A DNA stretch of 64,000 nt from Eubacterium limosum (GTDB taxonomy: Bacteria > Bacillota > Clostridia > Eubacteriales > Eubacteriaceae). The stretch spans positions 2,666,001 to 2,730,000 of the forward strand of contig NZ_CP019962.1 of the NCBI RefSeq assembly GCF_000807675.2, in the 5' to 3' direction. Below the pieces are notes generated by a model. The model did no database searches. It had not been told where the DNA came from and saw only the letters and a list, made by a program, of their open reading frames with translations. Both the position numbers and the translations under genes were made by a program. Below are positions 28,935 to 38,379 of the stretch, one piece after another; the stretch's first letter is position 1, and each line of letters begins with the position of its first letter.

Positions 28935-29206
28935 AATGAAAATAAGCCTATCCCATTGAAGATTGGGTTTGTAGACTGTCAAAGAAGTGGAGAAGCCCGA
29001 GACTGCGCCTTTTATCCAGATAAGAAAAAAGATCCAGGCGCTGTGGTAAACAGCCAGGAATCGTGCCGCTTTACAGGAATGTCCGGACACTGGCGTCGTA
29101 AAGCAACAACTTTAGTGAAGAAGATATAGGCGCGGGCGTAGTGTCCGCAGGATGATTTTTTCTTCCTTAGGTAAAAAGCTTCGTCTCTCAATTTTTTTGA
29201 TATTCT

Positions 29207-29241
29207 AAGCCTGCTCCCATTGTGGGGCAGGCTTATTTTTT
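29207..29241. terminator. Convergent terminator between the methyltransferase operon and the response regulator
   Basis: AAGCCTGCTCCC pairs with GGGGCAGGCTT, followed by ATTTTTTAT; T-rich on the other strand too. The 270 bases before it (28935-29206) hold no convincing gene, only a weak CCCA...TGGG hairpin after the last operon gene. Confidence 0.8.
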
Positions 29242-29847
29242 ATGGTAGGAAGGACGGATATAGCCTAATTTTATGCCCTTTGTCACCGCCTCAAGCGAGG
29301 AGGAGACATCGAGCTTGTCAAAAATATGCTGAATATGGTTTGAAATTGTGCGTTCACTTGAAAAAAGCATCTCGGCGATGGCCTTGCGCTTATACCCTTC
29401 CGATAAAAGCTGTAAAATTTTCGTTTCTGTTGCGGTCAGTTCTTCGATATATTCATTTGCCCTGGGAAAGACAAGAACGCCTTTGTTAATCTGAATCAGG
29501 CTTTCAAGCAGCCTGTCAGGCTCAAGATTTTTGTTTAAAAAACCACAGGCTCCCAGCTTTTCGGCGGCATGGCGGTAAACCGGGAGGTCGTAGCCGGTCA
29601 GGAAGACAAGCTTTAGGCCGGGAAATTCCTTTTTAAGCCCGGAAGCAAGCGCAATACCGTCTTCATCACTGACTGTGTCGAGATTGATATCGAGGAGAAG
29701 GATATCCGGATGAAGCCAGCGAATATGCGCGGCAGCCTCTGATGGGTTCAGGAGTGTCGTGAACCTCTCGATTTCAGGCGCATCCGCCAAAACAATTTCA
29801 AGACTTTTGGCAAAAAGAGCGTGGTCATCGATCAATAAAATGTTCAT
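29233..29847 (-). CDS. NarL/LuxR-type response regulator
   Basis: 204 aa. Receiver domain with the phosphorylation site D53 in ILLLDINLD and the acidic pair near the start (LIDDHALF); the C-terminal LuxR HTH reads LTATETKILQLLSEGYKRKAIAEMLFSSERTISNHIQHIFDKLDVSS. Its start overlaps the end of the sensor kinase gene by 23 bp, so the two are translationally coupled. Last gene of the ATPase-permease-kinase-regulator operon and probable activator of that operon. Confidence 0.92.
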   Translation of the reverse strand: MNILLIDDHALFAKSLEIVLADAPEIERFTTLLNPSEAAAHIRWLHPDILLLDINLDTVSDEDGIALASGLKKEFPGLKLVFLTGYDLPVYRHAAEKLGACGFLNKNLEPDRLLESLIQINKGVLVFPRANEYIEELTATETKILQLLSEGYKRKAIAEMLFSSERTISNHIQHIFDKLDVSSSLEAVTKGIKLGYIRPSYHKK

Positions 29848-31387
29848 AAGAAGTATCTCCTTTCATGGGGAGGGTCACAGAAGCACAGAGCCCGGAAGGT
29901 TCATTGGGCGCAATATTCAGATCGCCTCCGGCTGCTGTGAGGGTTTCCGAAACAGATACAAGGCCCTTATGCCTGAAAAGGTCGGAAGGTAAGGAGGTGA
30001 AGCCAGTTCCATTGTCGAGGACAGACAGGTGGATACAACAGTCCTTCACAGACAGGCAGACCTTGATTTCTGACGCGTCGGAATGCTTAAAGGCGTTATT
30101 CGCCAGCTCTTTTATTAAACGGAAAACGATGCGGTTATAAGGCTCGATGAGAAAGAGATCATCGGGGCAGTCCAGACGGACCTGCACCTTTTTTAAGGAA
30201 TAAGTTTCCGCAACGCCTTCCAGCAGCTTTTCAAAATTTTCTCTCAGAGTCATTGAGCTTAGAAGCGTTGGTGAGTAAGCCTGCATTTCATCACGGATAG
30301 AGGTGTTCAGCTGATTTAAGGTGCGGATGATTAGGACTCTGATCTCTGGGCAGTCTGCCTTTGCAGCCAGGTTTTTCACAGATAGAAGATCCTGCAGAAC
30401 CGCATCGTGCAGATAGTCTGAAAACTCTTTTTTCAGAGCTTCCTCACGGTTAAGCCAGGTGAGGGGATCACTGTAGAGAGCACCACCCTTATTGGCTGAA
30501 ATCTTAAAAGTTTGATACGCAGCGCCAAAATAGTAAAGCAGAATAAACCAAAGGGCTGTGTGCAGCAAAATAAAAACCGCAATAACAGGAAGGGCGAGGA
30601 ACCAGCCAAGCGCGGATAAGACAGCCGCACCGCAAAGAGTAATGGGCGATAAAAGGAAAGAGACTGCGGGATGGCCGCTAGCAGAGGTGTTCTGCCGGCT
30701 GGTTTTTAAAATTCTGTGAACGCTGATAAACGGCAGGCCGATGAGAACGTAAAGGCCGGTGTTGGACAGAAAGACAGGGCTGTACCGGAAGACGAGGCTG
30801 TACAGAACAGCGGGAAGGAGAATCAGCAGCAGGGAAATCAGCAGACTGCGCCCTTCCTGTCTGAAAAAGTACAGGCTTCTTTTTTTATTGGCCAGAAGGA
30901 TTACGCCAAAGGAGGCAATGTTTACCAGACACTGAACACCCAGAAGCAGATTAAACAGGTAAGGACTGGGAAAGCTCACCAGTGTCATCAGTGTGAGTAT
31001 CAGTTGAAGGTACAAAGCAAGTTTCCTGCCTGAGTAGAGAGACGCCTGAAAAATAAAGCTCAGGAAAAAGCGGGAGAGTACCAGAGGCAGGGTTGCGTAG
31101 AGCAGAAGGCCAAGTCCCGAAAAAACTGGGAGCTCCAGCCGCAGGAAGAGCATGCACCAGGATACAAAGACCAGCACCAGGGTGTAATGTTTTAAAAAGG
31201 AATTGGAGCGGTAGTTTTGAAGCTGGATAAAAGCTGCGCCAAAGTCTGTCAGCAAAATGACCGTCAGAGGCATCACCGCTTCCACTCCAAAATCCAGATG
31301 AAGCCAAAATTCGCAGCACAAAAAGACAGTCAGGAGCAATTGATGGAGGATAATCAGCAGCAGAGAGTGAAGATATTGGCTTTTCAT
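29825..31387 (-). CDS. Multi-helix sensor histidine kinase (HisKA_3, NarL-type)
   Basis: 520 aa. About 10 membrane helices fill the first 300 residues with short loops and no large external domain. The phosphoacceptor His lies in KKEFSDYLHDAVLQDLLSV (around residue 325), a HisKA_3 pattern, and the ATPase domain has KELANNAFKHS (N box) and VLDNGTGF (G1). Autophosphorylates and signals to the overlapping LuxR-type regulator. Being downstream of a Bce-like transporter, it may be controlled through that transporter as in antimicrobial-peptide detox modules, though those usually use a different kinase type. Confidence 0.88.
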   Translation of the reverse strand: MKSQYLHSLLLIILHQLLLTVFLCCEFWLHLDFGVEAVMPLTVILLTDFGAAFIQLQNYRSNSFLKHYTLVLVFVSWCMLFLRLELPVFSGLGLLLYATLPLVLSRFFLSFIFQASLYSGRKLALYLQLILTLMTLVSFPSPYLFNLLLGVQCLVNIASFGVILLANKKRSLYFFRQEGRSLLISLLLILLPAVLYSLVFRYSPVFLSNTGLYVLIGLPFISVHRILKTSRQNTSASGHPAVSFLLSPITLCGAAVLSALGWFLALPVIAVFILLHTALWFILLYYFGAAYQTFKISANKGGALYSDPLTWLNREEALKKEFSDYLHDAVLQDLLSVKNLAAKADCPEIRVLIIRTLNQLNTSIRDEMQAYSPTLLSSMTLRENFEKLLEGVAETYSLKKVQVRLDCPDDLFLIEPYNRIVFRLIKELANNAFKHSDASEIKVCLSVKDCCIHLSVLDNGTGFTSLPSDLFRHKGLVSVSETLTAAGGDLNIAPNEPSGLCASVTLPMKGDTSYEHFIDR

Positions 31388-31425
31388 GGCGTTCTCCTTT
31401 TTGTGATAGTTTTATTATAGCATAA

Positions 31426-33387
31426 TCAGGCCTTGTCGGCGATTCTGCAGCAGGCATATTGTGTGATGATATAGTACAGCGCAAAAACGAGCAGGTACAA
31501 AACGTAGGACAGCATAAAAGGCGGCAGCAGAGCAGCGCTGCTGATGATTTGCGGCATGAGGGCATTGTAGCACTGCAGGGCAAAGAAGCTGTGTAAGCCG
31601 CCGAGAATACAGGGAATGCTGAAAAGAATCAGGTTCTGTTTTGCAATGATGCGGTGCAGGGCTTTATTTTGGCAGCCCAGCTTTTTTAAGATCTCAAAAT
31701 CCTTTATGTCATAGCTGGTATCCGAGACGCTTTTGAAATAGAGGATACAGCCCATGGCAATAAAAAATATGAACGCGCCAAAGGCGGTTAAGAGCAGGTT
31801 TGGACTGCTGGCAATCAGAAATTCATCCCTCTTAAGGCAGGCGCTTGCGAAACGGTAGTCATCCTCGAAAAGCGGTGAGAGGGCTTCGGCTGTGGCGGAG
31901 TCCTCTGACAGGCTGCTCCCAAAAATACTGACCACTGAGGTCGCTTCAAGGTTCGATTGCACTAACGCGGCATAGAGGGTGTCTGAAATAACCAGTGTTC
32001 CAACGCCTTCGTTGGCAAAGCCGGTAGCGTTGTTCAGAGTGGTCTCTACGATATAAACACGCTGCGATGTTCCGTCTGGCAATGCGAGGTCATAGGTGGC
32101 TCCAGCAGACAGGCTGCTGTCACTCAGATAGCGCACGAGGATCGCTTCATTTTGTGTGAGAGACGGTGCGGCAGCTTTTTTCATGGCGGACATTCTCTGA
32201 TTGTAGTCGGTCTCGCTCATAATGGCGAAATGCGGGCCATTGTTTTTTCTGGTGTACTCAAAATCTGGAAGTTCAGATGAGTTGGAAGCAGCGATCAGCA
32301 GGTTCGTTTCAATGACCTGATAATCCTCCACGGGGTGATGGCGCTGGATAAGGCTGAGGGCCTCCTGCATTTTTTCTGGATTATCGCCAGGAAATTCAAG
32401 GGCGGCGGGGGTGATTCTGGAAAGGCCCTGCTCCGAAAAGGAATAGGTACAGAGCGTGGAGCCGAGGATACCAAGGGTTGCGGCAGAGAGGAGGGTGAGC
32501 AGGATAAGTATCCGCGCGTTGCTGCGGATGCGGTGGACAAACTTTGGTAAAACTATGATGGTATCCGGCCTATAAAACATTTTTTTATGTCTGCGGATGC
32601 TTTGGATGCCAAAGGGCAGAAAGGAGTGAATAAAGAATATTGTTCCAGTGGTTACCAGAAGAAAGGTCAGCCCAGCCATGGGCAGAAATCCAACGGTGAC
32701 CCAGAGGGATCGGATACCTGCGGTAATGTTAAAAGCCAGGCAGTAGCCTGAAACCAGAAATGCCAGCCCAAGAACAGCCGAAGCAGGATGAAGCTTTAAG
32801 GGCTTTTCACTTTTCTTCTCAAGTTTTACTATGGACAAGACGCTGACCTTTTTTAAAAAAAAGCCATTGGACAGGAGAAGAAAAATCAGAGCGGCAGAGA
32901 CAAACAGGATCGTTTGAGATAATGCAGCTGGATTAAAAAGTGGAATTTCGGACAGATTAATTTTTAATTTCAGGAGAACTGTCAACAGAAGAATCACGCC
33001 TCTATGTAAAAAACTGCCGATGATCAAGCCTGAAAGCAGGGCAACAGAAATGATCAGAAGATTTTCAAAAAAAAGAAGCACCATTATTTTTGTTTTTCGA
33101 AAGCCAAGCAGGGCGTAAATACCCAGCTCTCCCATTCGCCGTTTTGTGAAGAAGCTGTTGGAATAGGCCATATAGAACAGGACAAAAGCCATGAGGATCA
33201 CAGAGACCACACTCGTCATTGTCTCAACCCGTCCGTCCTCAGATATTTTTTCCATGACTAAGGTATTCATGGAAAAAGCCTTAAAGCAGCTGTAAACTGC
33301 GAGAACAAGGGTGACAGAAAGAAAATACAGCAGGTAGAAGCGATAATTTTTTTTAAGGTTTTTATAGGCAAGGTCAAAAAGTTTCAT
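31426..33387 (-). CDS. Bce-like ABC transporter permease (FtsX family)
   Basis: 653 aa, close to the 640-660 of BceB. Starts MKLFDLAYKNLKKNYRFYLLYFLSV, a typical BceB opening; about 10 membrane helices, FtsX-like segments SFFTKRRMGELGIYALLGFRKTKI and FEILKKLGCQNKALHRI, and a large extracellular domain of about 200 residues between helices 7 and 8. Such permeases sense and free lipid II cycle intermediates from peptide antibiotics. Nine bases after the ATPase gene. Target compound unknown. Confidence 0.87.
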   Translation of the reverse strand: MKLFDLAYKNLKKNYRFYLLYFLSVTLVLAVYSCFKAFSMNTLVMEKISEDGRVETMTSVVSVILMAFVLFYMAYSNSFFTKRRMGELGIYALLGFRKTKIMVLLFFENLLIISVALLSGLIIGSFLHRGVILLLTVLLKLKINLSEIPLFNPAALSQTILFVSAALIFLLLSNGFFLKKVSVLSIVKLEKKSEKPLKLHPASAVLGLAFLVSGYCLAFNITAGIRSLWVTVGFLPMAGLTFLLVTTGTIFFIHSFLPFGIQSIRRHKKMFYRPDTIIVLPKFVHRIRSNARILILLTLLSAATLGILGSTLCTYSFSEQGLSRITPAALEFPGDNPEKMQEALSLIQRHHPVEDYQVIETNLLIAASNSSELPDFEYTRKNNGPHFAIMSETDYNQRMSAMKKAAAPSLTQNEAILVRYLSDSSLSAGATYDLALPDGTSQRVYIVETTLNNATGFANEGVGTLVISDTLYAALVQSNLEATSVVSIFGSSLSEDSATAEALSPLFEDDYRFASACLKRDEFLIASSPNLLLTAFGAFIFFIAMGCILYFKSVSDTSYDIKDFEILKKLGCQNKALHRIIAKQNLILFSIPCILGGLHSFFALQCYNALMPQIISSAALLPPFMLSYVLYLLVFALYYIITQYACCRIADKA

Positions 33388-33396
33388 AAAAGCCTC

Positions 33397-34140
33397 CTAC
33401 TGGTCTAAACTTGAAACAGCGTTTAGAATCTGCGTATAGAAACGGGAAGATGTCTCTTCTTTTCGGTGCAGCGCTTTAGTGATGCGTCCATCCTTAAAAA
33501 TGAGGATGCGGCTTGCAAAGCTTGCGGCATAGGCGTCATGGGTTACCATGAGGATGGTGGTCTTCAGCTCGGCATTTACCGCGCTGAGCTTTTTCAGGAG
33601 GGCAGCCGCTGAGGCGGAATCCAGTGCTCCGGTGGGCTCGTCGGCGAAGAGGACGTCGGGGTTTTTCACCAAGGCTCTTGCTGCAGCGGTCCTCTGGCGC
33701 TGTCCACCGGAGAGCTGGGCGGGGTATTTGCCCAAAAGGGAAGCGATGCCAAAACGCTCTGCCAGCTTTTGAACCGTTGTGTCAATTTTGTGGGCCGGAG
33801 CGCCGATCAGCGTAAGCGGTACGGCGATGTTTTCCTGTACTGTCAGACTGTCGAGCAGAAAATATTCCTGAAAGATAAACCCAAGGTGGTCACGCCGGAA
33901 ATCTGCTGCGGCATTGTCGTTGAGCCCTTGTATATTCATCCCGCCGAGGGTGATGCTCCCTTCTGTGGGTGAATCAATGGTGGACAGGACATTGAGCAGG
34001 GTGGTTTTCCCGGAGCCGGAGGCGCCCATAATCCCTACAAATTCACCGGAGGCTACTTTGAACGAAACACGATCCAGAGCCGGACATTGGTTTTTGTCAT
34101 AATATTTGGTCAGATTTTGTGCATTCAGTAAAACGGACAT
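33397..34140 (-). CDS. Bce-like ABC transporter ATPase
   Basis: 247 aa. Walker A GASGSGKTT, Q-loop FIFQEYFLLDSLT, signature LSGGQRQRTAAARAL and Walker B VLFADEPTGALDS are all intact, in the MacB/LolD/BceA style. Forms the motor for the downstream permease. First gene of the operon. A short palindromic stretch, TGCCTT...AAGGCA (about 34172-34195), lies between its ribosome site and a TATACT-like box and might be a regulator site. Confidence 0.92.
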   Translation of the reverse strand: MSVLLNAQNLTKYYDKNQCPALDRVSFKVASGEFVGIMGASGSGKTTLLNVLSTIDSPTEGSITLGGMNIQGLNDNAAADFRRDHLGFIFQEYFLLDSLTVQENIAVPLTLIGAPAHKIDTTVQKLAERFGIASLLGKYPAQLSGGQRQRTAAARALVKNPDVLFADEPTGALDSASAAALLKKLSAVNAELKTTILMVTHDAYAASFASRILIFKDGRITKALHRKEETSSRFYTQILNAVSSLDQ

Positions 34141-34319
34141 GATTTTGTTCTCCTTGTTTTTATTAAGCTTGCCTTTAGTATACGGAAGGCAGAAAAATAA
34201 TGAGTGAGTAAAAAGCGCATAATTTTGTTTGTATAAAGGGTTAAAGAGGTTTAAAATAAAGGTGTAATTGAGTTTTGAGGTTTACAATTTAAAAATAATT
34301 GAACGGACGGAGGATTAGA

Positions 34320-35129
34320 ATGAAAGATACAATTGGTTTTATTGGATGCGGTAATATGGCTCAGGCCATGATCGGCGGCGTGGTGAGCAGCGGTCTCTTT
34401 ACAGGGGAGCACATCATCGCTTACGACCCATCGGAGTCACAGCGCCAGAAGGTGGCTGAAAAATTTGGCATTCGGACGGCCGAATCAAATATCGCTGTTG
34501 CAGGCGAAGCGGATTACCTGGTGCTGGCGGTTAAGCCTTTTGTCTATGCCGATGTTCTGCGTGAGATTGCCGGCCATACCAAAAAAGATGCGATTGTGAT
34601 TGTCATTGCAGTGGGTGTGGAATTTAGTGATGTTAAAGATATTTTGGGTAAGGATACTAAGGTGATCCGGACTCAGCCAAGCACACCTGCTTTTGTCGGT
34701 GAATCGGACTCGACAGTCTGTCCGGATGAGCTAATGACAGAGCAGGATATTGAAGAGGTTATGACCATATTCAAAAGCTTTGGCAGGGTTGAGATCATAA
34801 ACGAAAAGCTGATGAATGTTGTGCCTTCCATCGCGAGCTCGGCACCAGCCTACACCATGCTTCTTATCGAAGCCATGGCTGACGGCGGTGTACTGCACGG
34901 TTTCCCCAGAGATCAGGCTTATCGTCTGGCCGCCCAGTCTGTATACGGTGCGGCGAAACTGGTGCTGGAAACAGGTGAGCATCCAGCCGTTCTAAAAGAC
35001 CAGATATGCACCCCCGGCGGTACCACCATCGAGGCAGTGCGGGCATTGGAGGCTTCGGGATTCCGAGACGCGGTAATCTCAGCGGTTGACGCGTGCGCGC
35101 TTAAGTCCATCAGCTTATTGAAGAAATAA
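34320..35129 (+). CDS. proC: Pyrroline-5-carboxylate reductase
   Basis: 269 aa. Last step of proline synthesis, NAD(P)H-dependent. N-terminal Rossmann motif IGFIGCGNMAQAMIGG; conserved C-terminal SSAPAYTMLLIEAMADGGVLHGFPR and DQICTPGGTTIEAVRALE. ATG 34320 follows GGAGG; the frame opens seven codons earlier, but that start has no ribosome site. Separated from the GH3 gene by 19 bp, so likely co-transcribed, without an evident functional link. Confidence 0.95.
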   Translation: MKDTIGFIGCGNMAQAMIGGVVSSGLFTGEHIIAYDPSESQRQKVAEKFGIRTAESNIAVAGEADYLVLAVKPFVYADVLREIAGHTKKDAIVIVIAVGVEFSDVKDILGKDTKVIRTQPSTPAFVGESDSTVCPDELMTEQDIEEVMTIFKSFGRVEIINEKLMNVVPSIASSAPAYTMLLIEAMADGGVLHGFPRDQAYRLAAQSVYGAAKLVLETGEHPAVLKDQICTPGGTTIEAVRALEASGFRDAVISAVDACALKSISLLKK

Positions 35130-35148
35130 ACGAAAAGAGGTTTTGAGC

Positions 35149-37770
35149 ATGGATTCTTCTTTAATTACCAAATTGAGAAGAAAACTGAATCTGGAGCAGA
35201 TGACATCACTCTGTTCTGGTGAAAATAACTGGGAGACCAAGTCCTATGAGGAGCTTGGAATTCCGAAAGTGGTGATGTCAGACGGCCCTCACGGCCTGCG
35301 GGTTGAGGCTGAAAAGGAAGAGGGAAAAATTGGTGTGGGTGACAGTCTGCCTGCAACCTGCTTTCCTCCGGCTACCCTTGCGGCCTGCAGTTTTGACGAA
35401 TCGCTGATCCGGGAGATGGCCTCTGCTATTGCCAGGGAAGCCCACGCGGCAGGCGTTGACCTGATTTTGGGTCCTGGGCTGAACATTAAACGTTCGCCCC
35501 TGTGCGGCCGGAATTTTGAATATTATTCAGAGGACCCGTACCTGTCCGGCCATCTGGCCAAGGCTTTTGTTGAGGGCGCCAGGAGAGAGCACACCGGCGC
35601 GACCTTAAAGCATTTTCTGGGGAATAACCAGGAAACACACCGGATGACCGTCAATGCACTTATTGATGAACGGGCCTTGCGCGAAATCTATCTAAAGGGC
35701 TTTGAGATTGCGGTTAAGGAAGCGGGGCCAATGGCGGTTATGTGCTCCTACAACAGTATAAACGGTGAATTTTTATCCCAAAACAAGCATTTTCTGACAG
35801 AAATTTTGAGAAATGAGTGGGGCTTCCAGGGGATTGTAATGACCGACTGGGGGGCTGTTTATGACCGAGTAAAGGGTGTGAAGGCAGGACTTGACCTTGA
35901 AATGCCAGGAAGCGGCGGCGTCAATGATAAAAAAATATTTGACGCCATCAAGGAAGGAAAACTTAAAAAGACAAGGCTGAATGAAATGGCAGAGCGGCTC
36001 ATTGCCTTTGCCCTTGAGGCAGAGAAAAACCGACAGGCAGCCGGCACACCGGAGCCTGTGGATATTAATGAGCAGCACCTGCTGGCGCGCCGTATTGCGG
36101 CTGAGAGCATGGTTCTGCTCAAAAATGAAGATAGTCTGCTGCCCCTGGATAAGGAAAAGTTAAAAACCATTGCCGTTATCGGAAAAATGGCCTTTGACCC
36201 CAGGTATCAAGGCTCAGGAAGCTCGAAGATCAATCCTTACCGGATTGAGGCGCCCTATGACGCCATTGCGGCTGAGATGGCGGACAGGGTGAAGCTGCTG
36301 ACGGCCCAGGGCTATTCAGACAGCTCTGATGAAAAGCACAGGAGAATCGTAAAAGAAGCAGCGGAAACGGCCGGAAAGGCCGATGTGGCAGTGGTGTGTG
36401 CCGGTTTGCCAGATAAGCTGGAATCCGAGGGATATGACCGCACCTCCCTTAAGTTGCCCGAAAACCAGCTGGAAATGATCCAGCGTGTCTGTGAGGAACA
36501 GCCCAACACCATCGTTGTATTATTCAACGGCGGCGTGGTAGACCTGGAATTTGAAGATCAGCCAAAGGCCGTTCTGGAAGCCTGGCTGGGCGGCCAGGCC
36601 GTAGGCGCTGCAGTTTCGGATATCCTTTTTGGCTGTGTCAATCCATCAGGGCGGCTGGCAGAGACTATTCCCATGCGTCTGGAGGATACGCCCGCCTACA
36701 TCAACTTTCCAGGAACAGAGGACAGTGTCAATTATGGTGAAAGTATTTTTGTAGGATACCGCTATTATGACTATGTGAACCGGTCTGTGCGCTATCCTTT
36801 TGGCTTTGGACTCAGCTATACCACCTTTGAGTACAGTGATATGAAGGCCTCAGCGGCGGATGACGGCACAGTGATCGCCAGCTGCCGTGTTAAAAACACC
36901 GGAGAGCGCGCGGGAAAAGAAGTAGTTCAGCTGTATACTGGAAAGCTGGACGGAAAGGTCCAGCGTCCGGTTCGGGAGCTGAAGGGTTTTACTAAAATTG
37001 ATCTGAAGCCCGGAGAGGAAAAGGTGGTTGTCTTTGAGCTCTCCAAAGATGATTTCACTTATTTTAATCCGACCAGAAACGCCTGGATTCAGGAGGAAGG
37101 ACTATACTTGATCTCCATTGGCGCATCGAGCCGGGACATTCGTCTTGAAGCAGAGGTTGCGCTGCCGGCGCCTCCCCTTCCAAAGCTCACACGTTATTCC
37201 TATATGGATGACTTCATGGCAAATCCGAGGGGATGGCAGGTGATCGAGGTGATCATGTCGCAGTTTCAGAGTGTGACAGGGAAAACCATTGATACAGGGG
37301 ACGCTTTTTTCATGACGATGCTGCACGGTACGCCGGTTTCCAAAATTGTGACCTTTACCAATGGGCTGTTGAGTGATAAAAGTGTGGATCGGATTCTGGA
37401 ATTTGTCAACGGTGAGGACGACAGCGAGACCTTTGACATCCGCTGCCTTTTTGAGGGTAAGGAGGAAAAAAAGAACTGGTTCCAATCCATGCTGGAGGGC
37501 ATTTTTGGTAAAAAAGAGGACAATGCTTTTTACACAGTAGACTGCTCGGTTCGTGACCTGATGGCGAATCCTGAAACAAGGGCTGTGCTGGAGAAATACT
37601 GTCCGGATGAGTACCTGAATGGCGAAATCATGGATATGATCATCAGTATGGGGGTCACCATGCGTAAGGTGCAGAAGCTGATCCCTGATGAGTACTACCC
37701 CTACAGTCTGCTTAGAACCATTGACGAAGAGCTGAGGCTGATTTCAAAAGATAACAAAGAAGAAATGTAA
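35149..37770 (+). CDS. Glycoside hydrolase family 3 beta-glycosidase with extra C-terminal region
   Basis: 873 aa, no signal peptide, so cytoplasmic. GH3 N-terminal domain with substrate-site sequence SDGPHGLRVE, HFLGNNQETHRM, and the nucleophile Asp in GIVMTDWGAVYDRVKG; GH3 C-terminal domain around residues 330-560; FnIII-like domain (YPFGFGLSYTTFEYSDMKASA...AGKEVVQLYTG) thereafter. The last 185 residues (from MDDFMANPRGW) form an additional helical region that most GH3 enzymes lack. Beta-glucosidase is the likeliest activity, but beta-xylosidase or others cannot be excluded. ATG 35149 follows AGAGG. Confidence 0.85.
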   Translation: MDSSLITKLRRKLNLEQMTSLCSGENNWETKSYEELGIPKVVMSDGPHGLRVEAEKEEGKIGVGDSLPATCFPPATLAACSFDESLIREMASAIAREAHAAGVDLILGPGLNIKRSPLCGRNFEYYSEDPYLSGHLAKAFVEGARREHTGATLKHFLGNNQETHRMTVNALIDERALREIYLKGFEIAVKEAGPMAVMCSYNSINGEFLSQNKHFLTEILRNEWGFQGIVMTDWGAVYDRVKGVKAGLDLEMPGSGGVNDKKIFDAIKEGKLKKTRLNEMAERLIAFALEAEKNRQAAGTPEPVDINEQHLLARRIAAESMVLLKNEDSLLPLDKEKLKTIAVIGKMAFDPRYQGSGSSKINPYRIEAPYDAIAAEMADRVKLLTAQGYSDSSDEKHRRIVKEAAETAGKADVAVVCAGLPDKLESEGYDRTSLKLPENQLEMIQRVCEEQPNTIVVLFNGGVVDLEFEDQPKAVLEAWLGGQAVGAAVSDILFGCVNPSGRLAETIPMRLEDTPAYINFPGTEDSVNYGESIFVGYRYYDYVNRSVRYPFGFGLSYTTFEYSDMKASAADDGTVIASCRVKNTGERAGKEVVQLYTGKLDGKVQRPVRELKGFTKIDLKPGEEKVVVFELSKDDFTYFNPTRNAWIQEEGLYLISIGASSRDIRLEAEVALPAPPLPKLTRYSYMDDFMANPRGWQVIEVIMSQFQSVTGKTIDTGDAFFMTMLHGTPVSKIVTFTNGLLSDKSVDRILEFVNGEDDSETFDIRCLFEGKEEKKNWFQSMLEGIFGKKEDNAFYTVDCSVRDLMANPETRAVLEKYCPDEYLNGEIMDMIISMGVTMRKVQKLIPDEYYPYSLLRTIDEELRLISKDNKEEM

Positions 37771-37777
37771 ATTTTGC

Positions 37778-37808
37778 TTGACTTGAAGTGGACTCCAGGT
37801 GTTATGCT
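37778..37808 (+). promoter_or_regulatory. MerR-type promoter with 19-bp spacer
   Basis: TTGACT (37778-37783) and TATGCT (37803-37808) are 19 bases apart, two more than optimal, with a dyad GAAGTGGACTCC in the spacer. This is the hallmark of promoters untwisted by MerR activators, so the following gene is probably self-regulated. Confidence 0.65.
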
Positions 37809-37853
37809 GTATAGAAAGAGACAAAACGAATTTTAATTTGGAGGTAGAAAAGC

Positions 37854-38240
37854 ATGACCATTTCGGAAGTGGCAAAAAAATATAATCTTTCCGCGGATAC
37901 GATCCGTTATTATGAACGGATCGGGCTGATACCCAGAGTAAACCGAAACGCCAGCGGGATTCGTGATTTTACAGAAAATGACTGCGGCTGGGTCGAGTTT
38001 ATCAAATGCATGCGTGGGGCAGGGCTGCCCATTGAGGCCTTGATCGACTATGTTGCTCTTTTTCAGCAGGGGGACATAACTGTCGAAGCCCGCAAGACCA
38101 TTCTGGTTGAGCAGCGTGATGTGCTGGTTGAGCGCATGAAAGAAATGCAGAGTACGCTGGAGCGTCTGAACCAGAAGATCGAGCATTATGAGGAAGGAAT
38201 CCATGCCGCTGAAAAGCGCCTTCAAAAAAGAGAGGCCTAA
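37854..38240 (+). CDS. MerR-family regulator
   Basis: 128 aa. Winged-helix start MTISEVAKKYNLSADTIRYYERIGLIPRVNRNASGIRDF, followed by the wing and a long coiled-coil dimer helix. No cysteine cluster of metal-sensing MerR proteins. The body resembles the AdhR/YyaN-type group that answers to aldehydes or electrophiles, which is consistent with the CTTGACTT...GGACTCC promoter. Ribosome site GGAGG. No partner gene is adjacent; a terminator follows directly. Confidence 0.85.
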   Translation: MTISEVAKKYNLSADTIRYYERIGLIPRVNRNASGIRDFTENDCGWVEFIKCMRGAGLPIEALIDYVALFQQGDITVEARKTILVEQRDVLVERMKEMQSTLERLNQKIEHYEEGIHAAEKRLQKREA

Positions 38241-38262
38241 AATTTAAAAGTAAAGTAAGCTA

Positions 38263-38297
38263 AGACAGGCGCGTGCCAAAGCGGCATGCGCCTGTTT
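38263..38297 (+). terminator. MerR gene terminator
   Basis: ACAGGCGCGTGCC pairs with GGCATGCGCCTGT (one G-T), five-base loop, then T5. Confidence 0.85.
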
Positions 38298-38379
38298 TTG
38301 CAGTTTAGGCTTTTTTAGTTTTATTTTCAGATCATTTGGGCTATAATAAAAGGTAAAAGAAAGATAAAGAAGGTTAACC

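Noticed and set aside
28935-29131. Open frame continuing after the second 48-aa protein if its TAA were read through
   Set aside because: No start with ribosome site and no coding-like pattern; a read-through product has no support.
28935-29206. Cobalamin riboswitch near the methyltransferase operon
   Set aside because: No B12-box (GCCACTG) or other conserved core seen on either strand.
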